Below are positions 4,869-6,245 of a DNA stretch of 6,245 bases, piece by piece. Each line of letters begins with the position of its first letter. The first letter of the stretch is position 1. The notes under the pieces are model-generated. The model did not search any database. It was given only the letters and a program-made list of their open reading frames with translations, and was not told the origin of the DNA. The stretch covers positions 1-6,245 of the forward strand of contig RKSB01000201.1 in NCBI GenBank assembly GCA_007571095.1, written 5' to 3'. This DNA is from K189A clade bacterium (lineage in GTDB: Bacteria; Pseudomonadota; Gammaproteobacteria; Pseudomonadales; Azotimanducaceae). A program made the position numbers and the translations under genes.

Positions 4869-6086
4869 TTGGACTTTCATGCACTACTGATAGCCCTGCT
4901 CATACTGACGCTGGTAATCGCTGCGATCAGCCTGGGGTTTTCCCTGTTCGGCTACCGCAGTCAGAGCAGGCTGGCCAACACTCTGCAGGATCAGTTCTCG
5001 GCTCATCGGGCAGAAACCGACAAAGACCGCCAGCTACTGAACGAAAATCTGGGCGTAACCTCCAGCTTTCAGAAAACCTTTCTGGAGAACATCGCCAGCC
5101 AACTCAAGACTGCTGGAGAAAAGAACGACAAAACGCTGGAGGAGGTTCGCGCCACTGTCAACGAAAAGCTTCAGGACACTCTGGAAAAACGTCTGGGCGA
5201 GACCTTCAAGCGAGTCGGCCAGCAATTGACCGAAGTACATCAAGGGCTGGGCCAGGTGCAGTCGCTGGTCGCAGATGTCGGCGACCTCAAGCGAGTGATG
5301 GGCAATATCAAAATGCGGGGGACCTGGGGCGAAGTTCAACTGGCCAACCTGCTGGAACAGACGCTTCCCGGACAGTATGAAAAGAATGTAGCCGTTCATC
5401 CAGAGACCAGCCTGCGAGTTGACTTTGCCATTCGCCTGCCCGGTAAAAACGACGGCCCTCAAAGCACCGTCTGGCTGCCAATCGATTCAAAGTTCCCTCA
5501 GGAAGACTTTATTCGCATACAGGAAGCCGCCGAGGCCGCCGATGAAGGCCGGCTGAAAGAAGCCAAGAAGGGGCTGGAGCAGGCACTGAAAAAGTCTGCT
5601 GAGGACATTCAGAAAAAGTATATTCGCCCGCCCCAAACAACCGATTTTGCCATCATGTTTCTGGCCACCGAGGGGCTGTATGCCGAGGCACTTCGCATGC
5701 CTCAGTTGATAGACGAACTGCACAGACGGCGGATTGTATTGACCGGCCCGATGACTCTCGCAGCAACACTGAACAGCTTGGCGATCGGCTTTCAGACGCT
5801 GGCGATTGAGCGCAATGCGACCGCCGTTCAGGAAACCCTGGGCAAGGTAAAAACAGAGTTCTCCAAATTCGGTGGGCTGCTGACGAAAGCCAAAAAGCAA
5901 CTGCAAACGGCAAGCAACACTCTGGACGATATCGACAAACGGGCGGGAATAATGATGAACAGGGCACTGAAGGATGTCGAGGCAAGTCGCCCTGAAGCCG
6001 AGTCTTCTGTGCTTCCGCGGGCCGCCGCCGAAGACTTGCCTCTGATAGCCGAAGACGCACCAGAAAAAACCGGCGAACGCGCTTAA
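4869..6086 (+). CDS. rmuC: RmuC family protein (DNA recombination / rearrangement limiting)
   Basis: RmuC proteins were identified in E. coli as limiting inverted-repeat-stimulated DNA rearrangements, and they carry a nuclease-like fold. The 405-residue protein has an N-terminal membrane anchor (about 5-27, LLIALLILTLVIAAISLGF). A coiled-coil region at about 35-130 is followed by the conserved RmuC domain at about 130-370, with RGTWGEVQLANLLEQ, LRVDFAIRLPG, WLPIDSKFPQEDF, and TTDFAIMFLATEGLYAE. The E. coli protein is 475 residues long. The frame is open further upstream to GTG 4671 or ATG 4674. I chose TTG 4869 because AAGG sits eight bases upstream, the anchor then starts the protein as usual in the family, and the extra 65 codons are a duplicate of the gene's own 5' end. 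The tail is acidic and alanine-rich. A convergent decayed gene overlaps its stop. Confidence 0.88.
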   Translation: MDFHALLIALLILTLVIAAISLGFSLFGYRSQSRLANTLQDQFSAHRAETDKDRQLLNENLGVTSSFQKTFLENIASQLKTAGEKNDKTLEEVRATVNEKLQDTLEKRLGETFKRVGQQLTEVHQGLGQVQSLVADVGDLKRVMGNIKMRGTWGEVQLANLLEQTLPGQYEKNVAVHPETSLRVDFAIRLPGKNDGPQSTVWLPIDSKFPQEDFIRIQEAAEAADEGRLKEAKKGLEQALKKSAEDIQKKYIRPPQTTDFAIMFLATEGLYAEALRMPQLIDELHRRRIVLTGPMTLAATLNSLAIGFQTLAIERNATAVQETLGKVKTEFSKFGGLLTKAKKQLQTASNTLDDIDKRAGIMMNRALKDVEASRPEAESSVLPRAAAEDLPLIAEDAPEKTGERA

Positions 6087-6245
6087 GACAGGCGTTCCAG
6101 AGCCAGCAGGTCGGCAAGTTCCTCTCGCCGACGAAAGAAGTCGAGGCCCATCGATCAGAACCTCGGCCGCTCTCGCCTGAAATTCGGCGACTCAGCGATA
6201 CTGCGGGTCTTAAGCCTTTTCTGAATGTCCTCCATGCACCGAATC
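6083..6245 (-). pseudogene. 3' end of a decayed convergent gene (partial)
   Basis: On the minus strand one frame ends with MGLDFFRRREELADLLALERLS and a TAA at 6083-6085, overlapping the rmuC stop within ttaa. Just upstream, a different frame gives DPQYR-stop-VAEFQARAAEVLIDG. The two frames join smoothly (VLIDG to LDFFRRRE) if one G of the GGG near 6146-6148 is removed, and the TGA would be TGG if the position were tryptophan. Further upstream another frame reads MEDIQKRLKTR. The pieces look like a real C-terminal region damaged by an insertion, a stop and probably another frame change. I do not recognise the family, and the 5' part lies outside the window. Confidence 0.42.

Larger units (their letters stand above)
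4544..5052 (+). repeat. Tandem duplication of the rmuC promoter region and 5' coding end
   Basis: Copy 1 (about 4544-4807) and copy 2 (about 4813-5052) share cctctttatag/cctcttttatag, the ATCAAGGC-ACGAA start region, and a long coding stretch. In protein this reads ISLRAFLLGYRSQNRLANTL in copy 1 and ISLGFSLFGYRSQSRLANTL in copy 2, followed by QDQFSAH and TDKxRQL in both. Copy 2 continues into the intact gene. Copy 1 has changed the start TTG to GCG and lost part of the membrane-segment codons. Many differences are in wobble positions, so the duplication is not recent. Confidence 0.85.

Noticed and set aside
5487..6117. Long minus-strand frames opposite the 3' half of rmuC
   Set aside because: They are antisense shadows of the conserved RmuC domain. 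Only the last part beyond 6083 has independent support as a decayed gene.

Overview
The window looks like chromosome of a gammaproteobacterium with about 50% GC. The evidence is a DjlA-type membrane J-protein (N-terminal glycine-rich membrane segment, TerB-like domain, C-terminal J domain), a SecB-family chaperone and an RmuC protein side by side. DjlA and SecB are mainly proteobacterial. Fragmented duplicates, stop-containing relics and a damaged restriction gene suggest a genome rich in repeats and undergoing local decay, as in some marine or host-associated gammaproteobacteria. I cannot name the genus.

Layout from left to right. Bases 1-78 hold the last 25 codons of a gene running in from the left. 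Bases 79-486 carry no intact gene but contain a diverged secB relic on the minus strand (about 269-338) and a faint Vsr-like peptide (446-490). Bases 487-2164 are a type II restriction-modification module: a well-marked 16-codon ORF, a beta-class DNA methyltransferase (594-1523), and an overlapping HNH restriction endonuclease gene (1447-2164) broken by an exact 10-bp tandem duplication at 1846-1865. Bases 2209-2964 are two copies of a compound repeat, each a noncoding unit of about 170 bp joined to a broken 3' piece of secB. Bases 2957-3091 hold a short ORF cut by the repeat.

After that comes the intact minus-strand chaperone pair: secB (3106-3597, with its own good promoter) and djlA (3680-4453). 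djlA is divergent from rmuC (4869-6086), whose promoter and 5' end have been tandemly duplicated (about 4544-5052). A decayed minus-strand gene converges on rmuC at the right edge, and the two stop codons overlap.

Functionally, secB and djlA both concern protein folding and export at the inner membrane, and rmuC concerns DNA rearrangement control. The methyltransferase is probably active, while restriction is off unless the 10-bp duplication is lost. The main theme is repeated partial duplication of gene ends. secB 3' pieces occur on both sides of the restriction-modification module in the same orientation, which suggests that the module's arrival and the secB duplications are connected.
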